Notes under the pieces: generated by a model
The model's input: only the letters and a program-made list of their open reading frames with translations
The model's database searches: none
What the model was told of the DNA's origin: nothing
Shown: positions 53,515 through 64,000 of the stretch, piece after piece
Position numbering within the stretch: the first letter of the stretch is position 1
Layout: each line of letters starts with the position of its first letter
From: Georhizobium profundi
GTDB lineage: Bacteria > Pseudomonadota > Alphaproteobacteria > Rhizobiales > Rhizobiaceae
DNA: 64,000 nucleotides
Direction of reading: 5' to 3'
NCBI RefSeq assembly: GCF_003952725.1
Contig: NZ_CP032509.1
Coordinates: 2,194,001 to 2,258,000 of the forward strand
Program-made: the position numbers and the translations under genes

Positions 53515-54426
53515 CTACGGCGAAGGCTGTCGTGCCGTTTCTGCGGCCACCGGGTCGACCTCGGGGCGCTTGCGTTCGCGGTAGAGGGTGTAGATGCCCG
53601 AGACGACGATGATGGTTGCGCCGATGATCATATAGGCATCGGGGACATCGCCGAAGACGAGGTAGCCGGTGGGGATGGCCCAGAGCAGATTGGTGTAGCG
53701 GAAGGGCGCGACGAAGGAGATATCGCCGCTGCGCATGGCCATGATGATGAACTGGTAGCCGATCAGGAGCAGGACGGCGCAGAGAACCAGGAGGCCGATA
53801 TGGCCGGCATCGACCGGGGTCCAGCCGCCCATCATCGGGGCCATGATGACGCCGGTGAGGCCGACGATGGGGGAGGTGACCACCGACAGGAAGAGCGACG
53901 GCACCTCGGCCTGCACCATGCGGGTGGCGAGATCGCGCATGGCGGCGAAGAACACGGTGCCGAGCACCAGCATGGAATAGAAGCTGAAGCCTTCGACACC
54001 GGGCCGCGCGATCAGCATGACGCCCATGAAGCCGATGGCGATGGCGCTCCAGCGGCGCCAGCCGACGGGCTCGGAAAGGAACAGGGCCGCGCCCATGGTG
54101 ACGGCAAGCGGCAGGGCTTGCAGTATGGCAGAGGCGTTGGCGATGGGGATGTGGGTGAGCGCGATGAGGAAGGTGACGGTGCCGCCGACCTCGCCGATGA
54201 TGCGCAGCAGGATCATCGGCTGGAACGCCACCCGGATCGGCCGCAGCGCGTGGCGCCACCAGGCGAGCGCGGTGATGGCGATGGTGGCGAAGATGCCGCG
54301 CAGCGCCATGACCTGGCCGACATTCATGTCGGCGGCGAGGACCTTGACGACGGTGTCGTTGAACAGGAAGCCGGCCATGGCCAGCGACATGAAGATCGCG
54401 CCGCGGACATTGGCTGAAAGGGGCAT
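53515..54426 (-). CDS. EamA/DMT-family transporter
   Basis: A 303-residue membrane protein with two EamA repeats (about ten segments), e.g. GAIFMSLAMAGFLFNDTVVKVLA, FLIALTHIPIANASAILQALPLAVTMGAALFLSEPVGWRRWSAI and GDISFVAPFRYTNLLWAIPTGYLVFGDVPD. Family members export metabolites such as S-adenosylmethionine or amino acids. Substrate not identifiable. Confidence 0.9.
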   Translation of the reverse strand: MPLSANVRGAIFMSLAMAGFLFNDTVVKVLAADMNVGQVMALRGIFATIAITALAWWRHALRPIRVAFQPMILLRIIGEVGGTVTFLIALTHIPIANASAILQALPLAVTMGAALFLSEPVGWRRWSAIAIGFMGVMLIARPGVEGFSFYSMLVLGTVFFAAMRDLATRMVQAEVPSLFLSVVTSPIVGLTGVIMAPMMGGWTPVDAGHIGLLVLCAVLLLIGYQFIIMAMRSGDISFVAPFRYTNLLWAIPTGYLVFGDVPDAYMIIGATIIVVSGIYTLYRERKRPEVDPVAAETARQPSP

Positions 54427-54527
54427 CTGCGGGACCGGGAGCGAGTGAGGGTTGCGCTCTGGCTAGACCTGCACCCCGGCATCGACAAATCAATTCTGGT
54501 GATGGATCGGGCTTTTGCGGTGACCGG

Positions 54528-55652
54528 TCAGCTATCGGCGTCGCCATTCCTTCCTGGCTTGGCGGCGAACCATCCTTTGACGGGCGGTAGACTTCCGGCC
54601 GGAGCGGTGTCGCCGGTCTCGCCCTTTGCCGTCTTGCCGTTTTCCGCGCGCCAGAGCTTGTAGAGAGCCTGGTGGCGGGCGGCCATGGGCTTGGATTTCT
54701 CGGCGAGGATCCGCGCGCCGGCGGCGAGCGCTTTCGCCTCGATGGCGGCCTGGCGGGTATGGGCGAGATCGATCAACGCGACGCGGGTGGGGTGATGGCC
54801 GAGATCGTCCTGGCCGAGCGCGCGGACGAGTTCGGCGAGATCGTGGTGGCGGCCGAGATCTTCGGCGAGCGCGCGGGCGGCGGCGACCTGGGGATCGATG
54901 GCTTCCGGCCAGACGGGAGCGAGGACGCGCAGATGCTGGGCGTGGGCCTTCACACGCTTGCGCCATTCATGCAGCGCCTCGGCGGCGTGCCACCGGCTTT
55001 CGGCAGCTTGCGGCGACGCGGGGTCGGTGTCGATCGCGGCGAGCGCCTTCACGGCATGGACGCGTGCCTTGCGGGCGGCGCGGTGGGTATCGGCAAGGCC
55101 TTCCGCGAAGGCTTTGGCGCCCTTCGGCCGGATTTTCCACGAGCGGGCGCGTTCGGCGATGGCGGCGAGCTCGGTGGCGGCGGCTTCGATGACCGGGGCG
55201 GCGGCGCCGGTCTCCTCGGCAAGCGGCACGACGAGGCGGCGGCGAAGGGCGGTGACGGACTGGCTGCGCAGCGGCGGCAGTGCCGTATCGGAGCGGTAGG
55301 CGGCGACGAGGTCATCGAAAGCGGCGGCGAGCGACTGGGCCTCGCGGTGCGGCGCGAGCGACCGGCCGATATCGCGCAGCGCCGTGTTCTCGCGGTCGAA
55401 ATCTGCGAAGGCGGGCCGGACCAGGCGGATGAGGCCGCGCAGTTTCTTGATGCGCTTGCGCAGCTGGTGGACGCGCTGGCGTTCGGTGAGGTTTTGCGCT
55501 CCGGTGTCCGTCGTGCTGCCGGTTTCCCGCTCCGGATTCGGATCCGGCGGGACGGCACGGGCTTCCTCGATGGCGCGGGCGAGCTGTTCGCCGGCGATGC
55601 GGCGGACGGTCTGCTGGAAACTCTTGTCCTTCGGCGTCAGGCGGTAGGGCAT
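54528..55652 (-). CDS. CHAD domain protein
   Basis: A 374-residue CHAD protein: helices rich in His/Arg/Lys with RQRVHQLRKRIKKLRGLIRLVRPAF and AEALHEWRKRVKAHAQHLRVLAPVWP, plus EDLGRHHDLAELVRAL. CHAD domains bind polyphosphate. No CYTH/thiamine triphosphatase domain is attached. ATG 55652 follows GGAGG. The gene is 13 bases after the DUF922 gene and probably co-transcribed. Its DNA is strongly GC-rich. Confidence 0.88.
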   Translation of the reverse strand: MPYRLTPKDKSFQQTVRRIAGEQLARAIEEARAVPPDPNPERETGSTTDTGAQNLTERQRVHQLRKRIKKLRGLIRLVRPAFADFDRENTALRDIGRSLAPHREAQSLAAAFDDLVAAYRSDTALPPLRSQSVTALRRRLVVPLAEETGAAAPVIEAAATELAAIAERARSWKIRPKGAKAFAEGLADTHRAARKARVHAVKALAAIDTDPASPQAAESRWHAAEALHEWRKRVKAHAQHLRVLAPVWPEAIDPQVAAARALAEDLGRHHDLAELVRALGQDDLGHHPTRVALIDLAHTRQAAIEAKALAAGARILAEKSKPMAARHQALYKLWRAENGKTAKGETGDTAPAGSLPPVKGWFAAKPGRNGDADS

Positions 55653-55665
55653 GGCGCGCGCCTCC

Positions 55666-56331
55666 TCACGGACCGTTGACGAGGGCGAGGATGAGCTGGT
55701 GGACATTGCCGCCATTGCCCATCTCGTCGCGGTCGAAGGCGCGGGCGCGGGCAAGCCGCTCGGCCGCCATGCCGGCCAGGAACTCCTGGAGCTTGGCGCG
55801 GACCTTGTTGCAATCGGCATCGGCCGGCGCCGACAGGCCGGTGGAGAAGGCCTGGATCTTCTCCGTCATCTCGATCACGTGGTCGCCATGGACGCGCTCG
55901 TGCTTTTCGACGCCTTCGATGAAGCGGGCCCAGCTGGCCGCCACATCTGGCGCAAGGCCAGACGGCGCCACCGGCCAGCGGTAGATGATGGTGAGGCTCG
56001 GCCGGGCGGAGGCGAGGATACAGGACCCATCCGGCTGCGGCCGATAATCGCGCGACCACAGAAGCTCGAAATCGGTGAAGGCGATGGCCTGGCCGACACC
56101 GGCCGACGGCGCGCGATCGCCGATGGAGCGGTAGAGATCGATGCCCGTCGCGCCCGTGACCGCATAGGTCTCGATGCGCTCAGAGGGCTGCCAGTCGCGC
56201 GCAAGCGCAGGCGCCGGCAGGAGCGCCAGCGTGGCCAGCGCGGCGAGGAGGGCGGCGCCAAGGGCCTTGAGCCGGGCGGCGGCGAAGCGGGAGGCGCCAG
56301 AGAGGGAGAGGGATCGCTTGAGCAGGGTCAT
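55666..56331 (-). CDS. DUF922 putative secreted metalloprotease
   Basis: A 221-residue exported protein. The signal peptide is LLAALATLALLPAPALARD, and the DUF922 body contains a zincin-like HERVHGDH motif (EGVEKHERVHGDHVIEMT). It also has YAVTGATGIDLYRSIGDRAP, a family-typical start. It is probably a periplasmic zinc-dependent peptidase of unknown target. It precedes and likely shares an operon with the CHAD gene. Confidence 0.85.
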   Translation of the reverse strand: MTLLKRSLSLSGASRFAAARLKALGAALLAALATLALLPAPALARDWQPSERIETYAVTGATGIDLYRSIGDRAPSAGVGQAIAFTDFELLWSRDYRPQPDGSCILASARPSLTIIYRWPVAPSGLAPDVAASWARFIEGVEKHERVHGDHVIEMTEKIQAFSTGLSAPADADCNKVRAKLQEFLAGMAAERLARARAFDRDEMGNGGNVHQLILALVNGP

Positions 56332-56388
56332 GGCCCCTGCTTAAGCGAGATCGGCGATGCGATAAAGAGCGCTTGGTAAAGCGCGGCG

Positions 56389-56733
56389 TCAGCGCCGCCG
56401 GTCGCGTTTCTGCCGCTCGCCGTAGGCCTTTACCTGCTGCTCGGTGACAACGTTCCAGGGGAATTCGCCGTCTTCCGCGGCCCGCTCGGCCGCTTCGGCC
56501 CGTTCAAACGGGATGCGCTCGCAGGCGCGGCGGATGGCGTCGCTCTGGCAGGCGCGGTGGCGCCGGCAGGCGGCGAGCGGGCAGGTCCTCGCATCCTCGG
56601 CCGGGGGCAGGCGCCATTGCCGCCGCGCCATGACCTCGATGGTGGCTCCGATGGCACCGAGCTGCGCATCGACCGCGGCGCAGGCGAGGCGGAACTTGAA
56701 CCGGTCCCTGTCCGGGTAATGCTTGCGCGGCAT
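56389..56733 (-). CDS. 114-residue basic Cys-containing protein, unknown
   Basis: I do not recognise a named function. From ATG 56733 (GGAG six bases upstream) it reads MPRKHYPDRDRFKFRLACAA, then a Cys cluster CPLAACRRHRACQSDAIRRAC that could bind a metal, then PFERAEAAERAAEDGEFPW. It is strongly basic and has no signal peptide. A longer frame upstream runs through repeat-like sequence and is not credible. Similar small proteins occur in rhizobial genomes as hypothetical proteins. Confidence 0.7.
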   Translation of the reverse strand: MPRKHYPDRDRFKFRLACAAVDAQLGAIGATIEVMARRQWRLPPAEDARTCPLAACRRHRACQSDAIRRACERIPFERAEAAERAAEDGEFPWNVVTEQQVKAYGERQKRDRRR

Positions 56734-57262
56734 GAGGGATCTCCGTTGGTGTTTCTGGACGCGCAAAAGTGTCCGGCTTTCGGGCATTGTCGGACGCGCG
56801 AAAGCATCCGGGGTCATTGGCGTTTGTCGGACGCAGAAAAGCGTCCGACGGGGCGGTTTGCCGCGGCGGGGAGAGGCAGAAATAACGGGTCCGGGGCGCA
56901 AGGATCGAGCCGCCTGGGTCAATGTAGTTCGAGTGGCACGGTCATCGCGCCCCGGCGGCGTTCTCGGGAGCATCCTCCGTCAGATCCCGGTTCCAGCTCT
57001 CTGCGCGGGATCCGACCACCCCCGGGCGCGTCGCCTGGCTGGGGGCCTGCGGTCGGCCCGCTTGCACGGGCACGCAGCCGAACCTGCTCGTAGTGGCAGG
57101 GGGAGCCGTTTTGGGACCTCTCCAGCCGGAAGCTACGTTGGCCACCGGCGGAAGCGCCGTCCCTCACCGCTGAAACCGGACCGTCGACCTGTCCCATCCC
57201 GTCGTGGCGAAGGATGAAGGGAGTATGGCATGGGCGCGAGGGGCGGGGAAAATTTGGGGGGA
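56734..57262. other. 529-bp non-coding, hairpin-dense GC-rich region
   Basis: No credible gene. Near 56770-56850 are repeated GTCCG/CGGAC motifs with one perfect dyad. From 56983 to 57159 there are at least five hairpins in a row: GATCCCG/CGGGATC (56983-57012); CCGACC plus CCCCC against GGGGG plus GGTCGG with an inner GGCG/CGCC (57012-57056); GCCCG/CGGGC (57056-57071); CCTGC/GCAGG (57083-57100); and CGGCG-GAAG-CGCCG (57146-57159). A structured RNA is possible, but high GC makes chance stems likely. Confidence 0.45.
56826..56849. repeat. perfect 9-bp inverted repeat
   Basis: GTCGGACGC-AGAAAA-GCGTCCGAC. Related GTCCG/CGGACG words recur at about 56771, 56789 and 56803-56811, upstream of the 114-residue protein gene. 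Confidence 0.7.
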
Positions 57263-57648
57263 TTAGGGTGCGTTTCGCTGACGCTCTGTATCGGCGCGAT
57301 CGAGCACGGCAAGCGCCACCGCCTGCCAGAGGACATGCAGCGGCCAGCGGTTTGCGAGCTTATGCTCGCGAATGGTGTTGAAGGACGGGCTTGCCAGAAA
57401 CTCGCAGACGGACAGCTTGCCCTTGGCGCTGTTGCACCCGCGGCAGGGGGAATGGTGATCCTGCTGCCGCCATGGGCGCGGGGAATAAGGTGATCGCGCG
57501 TCGATTTCTGCGGAGGAACCGGCTTGCCGACCTGCCACCTCAACCGCATGGGCCTCCCGCAATAGGCACACCAGCGCCGGCGCTCGTCGGCCCACCAATT
57601 GCCGATCTCGTCAGACAGAAGTGCTGCAGGCGTGATCGTTTTTGGCAT
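57263..57648 (-). pseudogene. HNH endonuclease, frameshifted
   Basis: Two reading frames together give one small HNH endonuclease of ~128 residues. The first frame has NWWADERRRWCAYCGRPMRLRW and TRDHLIPRAHGGSRITIP; the second has CRGCNSAKGKLSVCEFLASPSF. The break falls in a run of five C on the coding strand (57446-57450). One added C restores P-C-R-G-C-N, completing the second zinc Cys pair and the HNH Asn. Either the gene is a recent pseudogene or the assembly lost a base. It is convergent to none and lies back-to-back with the reverse transcriptase gene. Confidence 0.82.
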
Positions 57649-57746
57649 GGGCCTTCCCCGCGAACGGGAAGTGAAGCATGGGTTGGATTGAGAAAGAGTG
57701 AGTAGTTGATTGGTGGGGGGCTGCCGAGATATCAGTTCAATGCTTT

Positions 57747-57866
57747 TTGACGCGAAGAAGCGCCGTGCTTTACCTTGACTGGTCTGTAGTCAGCAGGCGA
57801 CTGAGAGGATGCTAGTCGATGAAGTATGGTTAGCTACGCGTAAGAGTTGCAAGTTATCCTTCTCTC
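57747..57866 (+). promoter_or_regulatory. leader and possible promoter of the reverse transcriptase gene
   Basis: TTGACG at 57747-57752 and TACCTT about 18 bases on could be -35/-10 elements. The following ~85-base leader carries two short stems made from the same word: GACT/AGTC at 57777-57791 and CGACT/AGTCG at 57798-57818. There is no clear Shine-Dalgarno before the ATG. A small template RNA, as used by some defence reverse transcriptases, could lie here, but this is speculative. Confidence 0.35.
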
Positions 57867-59678
57867 ATGAAAAACGAAAATCAATCTCCCAAATATCCCC
57901 TGCGGTGGCATGAGCTCCGATACGTCCTCAGTCGCAATCGTCTTCTCCAAAAATGGACAAAGAAGACTCGATATGACCTACGTAAAGGTTTTTTTCCCGA
58001 CTTAGTCGATTTTCTGGATGTTCATGTGAACATACGCCTCGTCGCGACGAAAGTGCGGGGTCAGATCGAGACCGGTCGATATCTTCCGTCGGAAGCCGCC
58101 CGATATAGAGTTGAGAAGAGTAAGGGTCTTTGCCGCTTAATGGTTGCTCCCTGTCCCGAAGACACACTCATTCTTCAGGCTGTATCCGACACTTTGTATA
58201 ATCAAATAAAGGAGTCGTCTCCGTCGAAGAATGCTTTTTTTGAGCCCAAAGACCATTCATTTTCCAAGCAAAAGGGAGTCGAGCCCGAATACGGCACTTT
58301 CGAAGCCTGGAAGAAATTTCAAAAGAAGATATTAGGGTTTCAATCTGATTCCAACATTATAATTGTTACTGACATTGCTAATTATTATGATTTTATCGAT
58401 TTCAATAGTTTAAGAAATGTATTGTCCGCAAAGAAGAAAATAAATGAAAGTCTTATGGATTTCCTGATATTTGTGCTGAGAAGTCTATCCTGGCAGCCTG
58501 ATTTCATGCCTTTTAGGTCAACTGGATTGCCACAAATTGATATTGATGCACCTAGATTGCTGGCTCATGCCTATCTGTTTGAACTGGATGCGTTCGTCGA
58601 ACGGCGAAATCAAAAGCGTTATGCGCGGTTTATGGATGATATAGATGCCGGCGTTGATACTATCGCAGACGCCAAAATACTTCTACGTGATATTGATTTG
58701 GTTCTTCAGTCTAGAAATCTTCGGCTAAATTCTGGAAAAACCAAAATAATGACTATTCCAGAGGCGGCGCGTCATTTCTGCATTCGGGAGAACAATGCCA
58801 TCGATCGCATTGACGAGCGGTTGTCGAAGTTGACGGTAAAGGCGCAGGCACGGGCCGGAAAGCGCATTGCAAGTGCTGTCCTATCAATGATGAAAAACAA
58901 GAAATTCGATCAAGGCAATAGTGAAAAGGTTCTTAAGCGATTAATTGGGTTGCTCAATAGACTCAGAATAGAACTTCCTGTCCCTGTTTTTCACGATGTT
59001 GTTTTTCGGCGGCCAAACGTTAGGGTCACAGCATTTGACAATGCAGCCTTAAATGGCTTCCAAAAACATCACTTCGATACAATTATCGAGTACTATAAAC
59101 TCGGACTCGTATGTGACGACGCATTCCAGATGAATCTGAGCAAGGCCTTGGTTCATGGGAAAATAATCTACGATGGCAGCGAAACTTCGAGTCTAAATAA
59201 ATTGTTTGATGTCATGGATAAAGAGTCGCTGTGTGGGGTACACAGTACTATGTGGTTTCTATCAAGGTTTGGGACGGTCAACACGTTCCTAAAATTTGTT
59301 GAGTCTTTGCCCGCAGCGGCTGATCTGCACCCTTTTTCCTGCCGGTTGATCGCGGGGTTCCGTGCTCGAACTTCTGGTAATCCCGTGGCGACGCAGAGAC
59401 TTAACAACCTGTTAAACAGATTCATGTGCGCGGATGCTGAGCACGTAAACGATTTCGTCTATAGTGTTGAAAATTCAAAGGACCACGTGAGATCTTTGCT
59501 TCCAACGTTGCTGGCGAATAATAAATCTCTCGCACTCGGCTGCAGTCATGCAAAGTTTATGTTGATCAAATGCGCTCTATTGAATCCCCATGTCTCAGCA
59601 TCTCAAAAAGCGAAAATCCGACACCGTCACAACGATATATTTGTTGAAAAGAGCTATTTGATGTCCGGATTAATCTGA
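57867..59678 (+). CDS. standalone reverse transcriptase, unknown-group/defence-like
   Basis: A 603-residue protein with a reverse transcriptase core in residues ~55-300. RT1/2 is KGLCRLMVAPCPEDTLILQAV. Motif A is IIIVTDIANYYDFI (Asp169). Motif B is STGLPQIDIDAPRLLAHAY. Motif C is RYARFMDDID (Asp257, Asp258; FMDD instead of YxDD), and motif D is LRLNSGKTKI. Residues 300-603 have no family I can name and look mainly helical. Retron VTG/NAxxH motifs and group II intron maturase/endonuclease parts are not seen. The gene is strikingly AT-rich compared with its neighbours, so it was probably acquired. Antiphage function is inferred from resemblance to unknown-group RTs. Confidence 0.85.
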   Translation: MKNENQSPKYPLRWHELRYVLSRNRLLQKWTKKTRYDLRKGFFPDLVDFLDVHVNIRLVATKVRGQIETGRYLPSEAARYRVEKSKGLCRLMVAPCPEDTLILQAVSDTLYNQIKESSPSKNAFFEPKDHSFSKQKGVEPEYGTFEAWKKFQKKILGFQSDSNIIIVTDIANYYDFIDFNSLRNVLSAKKKINESLMDFLIFVLRSLSWQPDFMPFRSTGLPQIDIDAPRLLAHAYLFELDAFVERRNQKRYARFMDDIDAGVDTIADAKILLRDIDLVLQSRNLRLNSGKTKIMTIPEAARHFCIRENNAIDRIDERLSKLTVKAQARAGKRIASAVLSMMKNKKFDQGNSEKVLKRLIGLLNRLRIELPVPVFHDVVFRRPNVRVTAFDNAALNGFQKHHFDTIIEYYKLGLVCDDAFQMNLSKALVHGKIIYDGSETSSLNKLFDVMDKESLCGVHSTMWFLSRFGTVNTFLKFVESLPAAADLHPFSCRLIAGFRARTSGNPVATQRLNNLLNRFMCADAEHVNDFVYSVENSKDHVRSLLPTLLANNKSLALGCSHAKFMLIKCALLNPHVSASQKAKIRHRHNDIFVEKSYLMSGLI

Positions 59679-59696
59679 TTATTAATAATATTAATC
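59668..59696 (+). repeat. AT-rich inverted repeat at the reverse transcriptase 3' end
   Basis: GATTAAT and ATTAATC enclose CTGATTATTAATAAT, itself partly palindromic. It spans the stop codon and marks the end of the AT-rich island; GC-rich host sequence resumes at once. It could be a weak transcript end or an insertion boundary. Confidence 0.55.
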
Positions 59697-59760
59697 GCAA
59701 CATGGCCGAACAGCTGGTTCCACTCACCTCGGACGGAAGCGCGTGGCCATCGCGGCTTGC

Positions 59761-63036
<3,276 letters not shown>

Positions 63037-63257
63037 GGAGGGAATATGGGTGGAGTCCGGCGGGATTGGAAGGGGAGCGCGCCGGTTTGAGCCGTGGAAT
63101 GACCGCTTTTCGAGAGGATCGGCGGCGCTTTCCGCCGTCAGCACGACGGGTGGGCGGATGGCCAGGTCCGCAATGCGAAAACGCGCCGCCCCATGGGGAC
63201 GACGCGCTCTCGCATGCACTTAAGATTCGGGCGTGGGCCCGATCCGGTCCGACCAAA

Positions 63258-63827
63258 TCAGTCGGTCTGGTAACGGAACGGAGCCTGGCCGCCGCGGGGG
63301 ATGACGATCTCGCCACGGGCATCGCGGCGATCATCGCGCCAGTCGCGACGGACTTCACGGCGCCATTCACGGCGATCGTCTCGCCAGTCGCGGCGGGCTT
63401 CGCGGCGCCAGTCACGGCGATCAGCACGCCAGTCGCGGCGATCGTAGTAGCGGCCCGGACGGCGGTAATCGCGGTCATTGTTGCTGAGCGCGGAGCCGAT
63501 GACGACGCCGGCGATCAGCGGGATGCCAATGGAGGCGGCGGACGACGAGAAGTTGCCGCCGGCATAGCGGCCTTCCTGCTGGGCGAGGTAGCGGGACGAG
63601 GCCCAGCCGTCATAGCCCTGATAGTTCACGCGGCACCAGGAATAGCCCGAGGCGCAGCCGGCGACATTGACGACGGCGCCGCTCGGCAGGACGCCGACGG
63701 ACTGGTAGCCGGTGCCGGGACCGGCGCGCAGGTTGAGATCGGTGGTGACGAGCGCCGACTGGGCCAGCGCGCTACCGGCGCCCAGCATGCCCACGACGAA
63801 GGCGGCTGCTTTCAAAAAGGTTTTCAT
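63258..63827 (-). CDS. secreted SH3-domain protein with Arg/Asp/Trp repeat tail
   Basis: A 189-residue exported protein. Signal peptide (MKTFLKAAAFVVGMLGAGSALAQ), bacterial SH3 domain (TTDLNLRAGPGTGYQSVGVLPSGAVVNV...YSWCRVNYQGYDGWASSRYL), a hydrophobic segment (IGIPLIAGVVIGSAL) and a highly charged tail built from RRDWRxDRR/RREARRDWR repeats. SH3b domains bind cell-wall or other peptides. ATG 63827 with GAGG is preferred over a GTG at 63839. It is common in rhizobia; its role is unknown. Confidence 0.86.
   Translation of the reverse strand: MKTFLKAAAFVVGMLGAGSALAQSALVTTDLNLRAGPGTGYQSVGVLPSGAVVNVAGCASGYSWCRVNYQGYDGWASSRYLAQQEGRYAGGNFSSSAASIGIPLIAGVVIGSALSNNDRDYRRPGRYYDRRDWRADRRDWRREARRDWRDDRREWRREVRRDWRDDRRDARGEIVIPRGGQAPFRYQTD
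63325..63444. repeat. 45-bp tandem repeat in the SH3 protein tail
   Basis: Units begin with CGGCGATC at 63325, 63370 and 63415 (the last incomplete), each with GCCAGTCGCG and CGGCGCCA words. They encode 15-residue Arg/Asp/Trp-rich repeats and could expand or contract by slippage. Confidence 0.8.
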
Positions 63828-64000
63828 GACGTACCTCACTGCTTTTTCTTGACGTGCAGTTATCGTTGATTTCGGCTCTCAAACGGTCGCAAGCGACAGA
63901 TAGTTCCCGAAAACGCCGCCGATCACGCGGGCGTGACCGTTGAGACCTTGAGGAATTGTTAACGGAAGAGACGTGAATGGGGGCTGAATGGGGGAGGAGG

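Noticed and set aside
57056..57071. 6S RNA, because of a GCAAGCGGGCC word on the minus strand
   Set aside because: Only a short word matches; the overall long-stem and central-bubble layout was not found.
57263..59678. HNH plus reverse transcriptase read as a group II intron or an IscB-type system
   Set aside because: The HNH gene is on the opposite strand, small and without RuvC parts; the RT has no maturase or endonuclease domain, and no intron domain V/VI was seen.
57867..59678. Retron reverse transcriptase
   Set aside because: The VTG and NAxxH retron motifs are not visible, and the protein is about twice the usual retron RT length.
63325..63444. CRISPR-like repeats
   Set aside because: The repeats are contiguous, in frame and encode the SH3 protein tail; there are no spacers or cas genes.

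Overview
The window is a stretch of high-GC chromosome from an alphaproteobacterium, most likely a member of the Hyphomicrobiales (rhizobia and relatives). The evidence is the gene content: a rhizobial-type xanthine dehydrogenase/urate hydroxylase cluster, a urt urea transporter, DUF1127 and DUF2783 small proteins, HWE and PdhS/PleC-like histidine kinases, a LOV histidine kinase, and ATGA/GTGA-coupled operons. I cannot name a genus. Nearly all genes look like ordinary core or flexible chromosome. The clear exception is an AT-rich island near 57.7-59.7 kb.

Layout. 0-7.6 kb: purine catabolism on the minus strand (xdhA-xdhB-xdhC, a LysR regulator, puuD, and the start of guaD). 7.7-9.6 kb: 3-hydroxybutyrate dehydrogenase coupled to a patatin-like lipase. 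9.6-15.7 kb: the urtABCDE urea ABC transporter, preceded by a textbook sigma-54 (-24/-12) promoter and containing an unannotated-looking 52-residue ORF between urtD and urtE. Purine breakdown, urea uptake and sigma-54 control together suggest nitrogen scavenging. 15.7-17 kb: Cu/Zn superoxide dismutase and a repetitive acidic secreted protein. 17-21.8 kb: homogentisate (tyrosine/phenylalanine) degradation with a divergent MarR regulator. 21.8-22.4 kb: a VapBC-type toxin-antitoxin pair. 22.5-25.4 kb: an FAD hydroxylase, DUF2783 protein and aldo-keto reductase. 25.4-26.4 kb: a cobalamin riboswitch controlling a HupE-type metal permease. 26.4-29.8 kb: the znuA/znuCB-zur zinc uptake locus with two tandem Zur-box-like repeats. 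29.8-31.6 kb: an acetate kinase fused to a PduL phosphotransacylase.

31.7-48.7 kb holds dusA, a two-Kazal-domain lipoprotein, cold shock and cell-wall hydrolase genes, several sensory kinases, a penicillin-acylase-family enzyme, a LOV photoreceptor kinase with a degenerate ATP site next to its response regulator, and a polar amino acid ABC transporter that lacks its ATPase gene here. 48.8-52.2 kb is a tightly coupled molybdenum cofactor set (fdhD-mobA-mobB-moeA), which fits the molybdoenzyme xanthine dehydrogenase and an unseen formate dehydrogenase. 52.2-56.7 kb holds two transporters, a CHAD protein, a DUF922 putative protease and a small Cys-containing protein.

The most unusual region is 56.7-59.7 kb: a GC-rich hairpin-dense non-coding stretch, an HNH endonuclease gene broken by what looks like a one-base loss in a C-run, and a 603-residue standalone reverse transcriptase of clearly different base composition with an uncharacterised C-terminal half. 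It resembles the unknown-group/defence-associated reverse transcriptases and is the best candidate for an undescribed system. The window closes with uvrB, whose long N- and C-terminal extensions carry palindromic and direct repeats inside the coding frame, and a secreted SH3 protein with a 45-bp tandem repeat. No rRNA, tRNA, CRISPR array, insertion sequence or complete prophage was seen.
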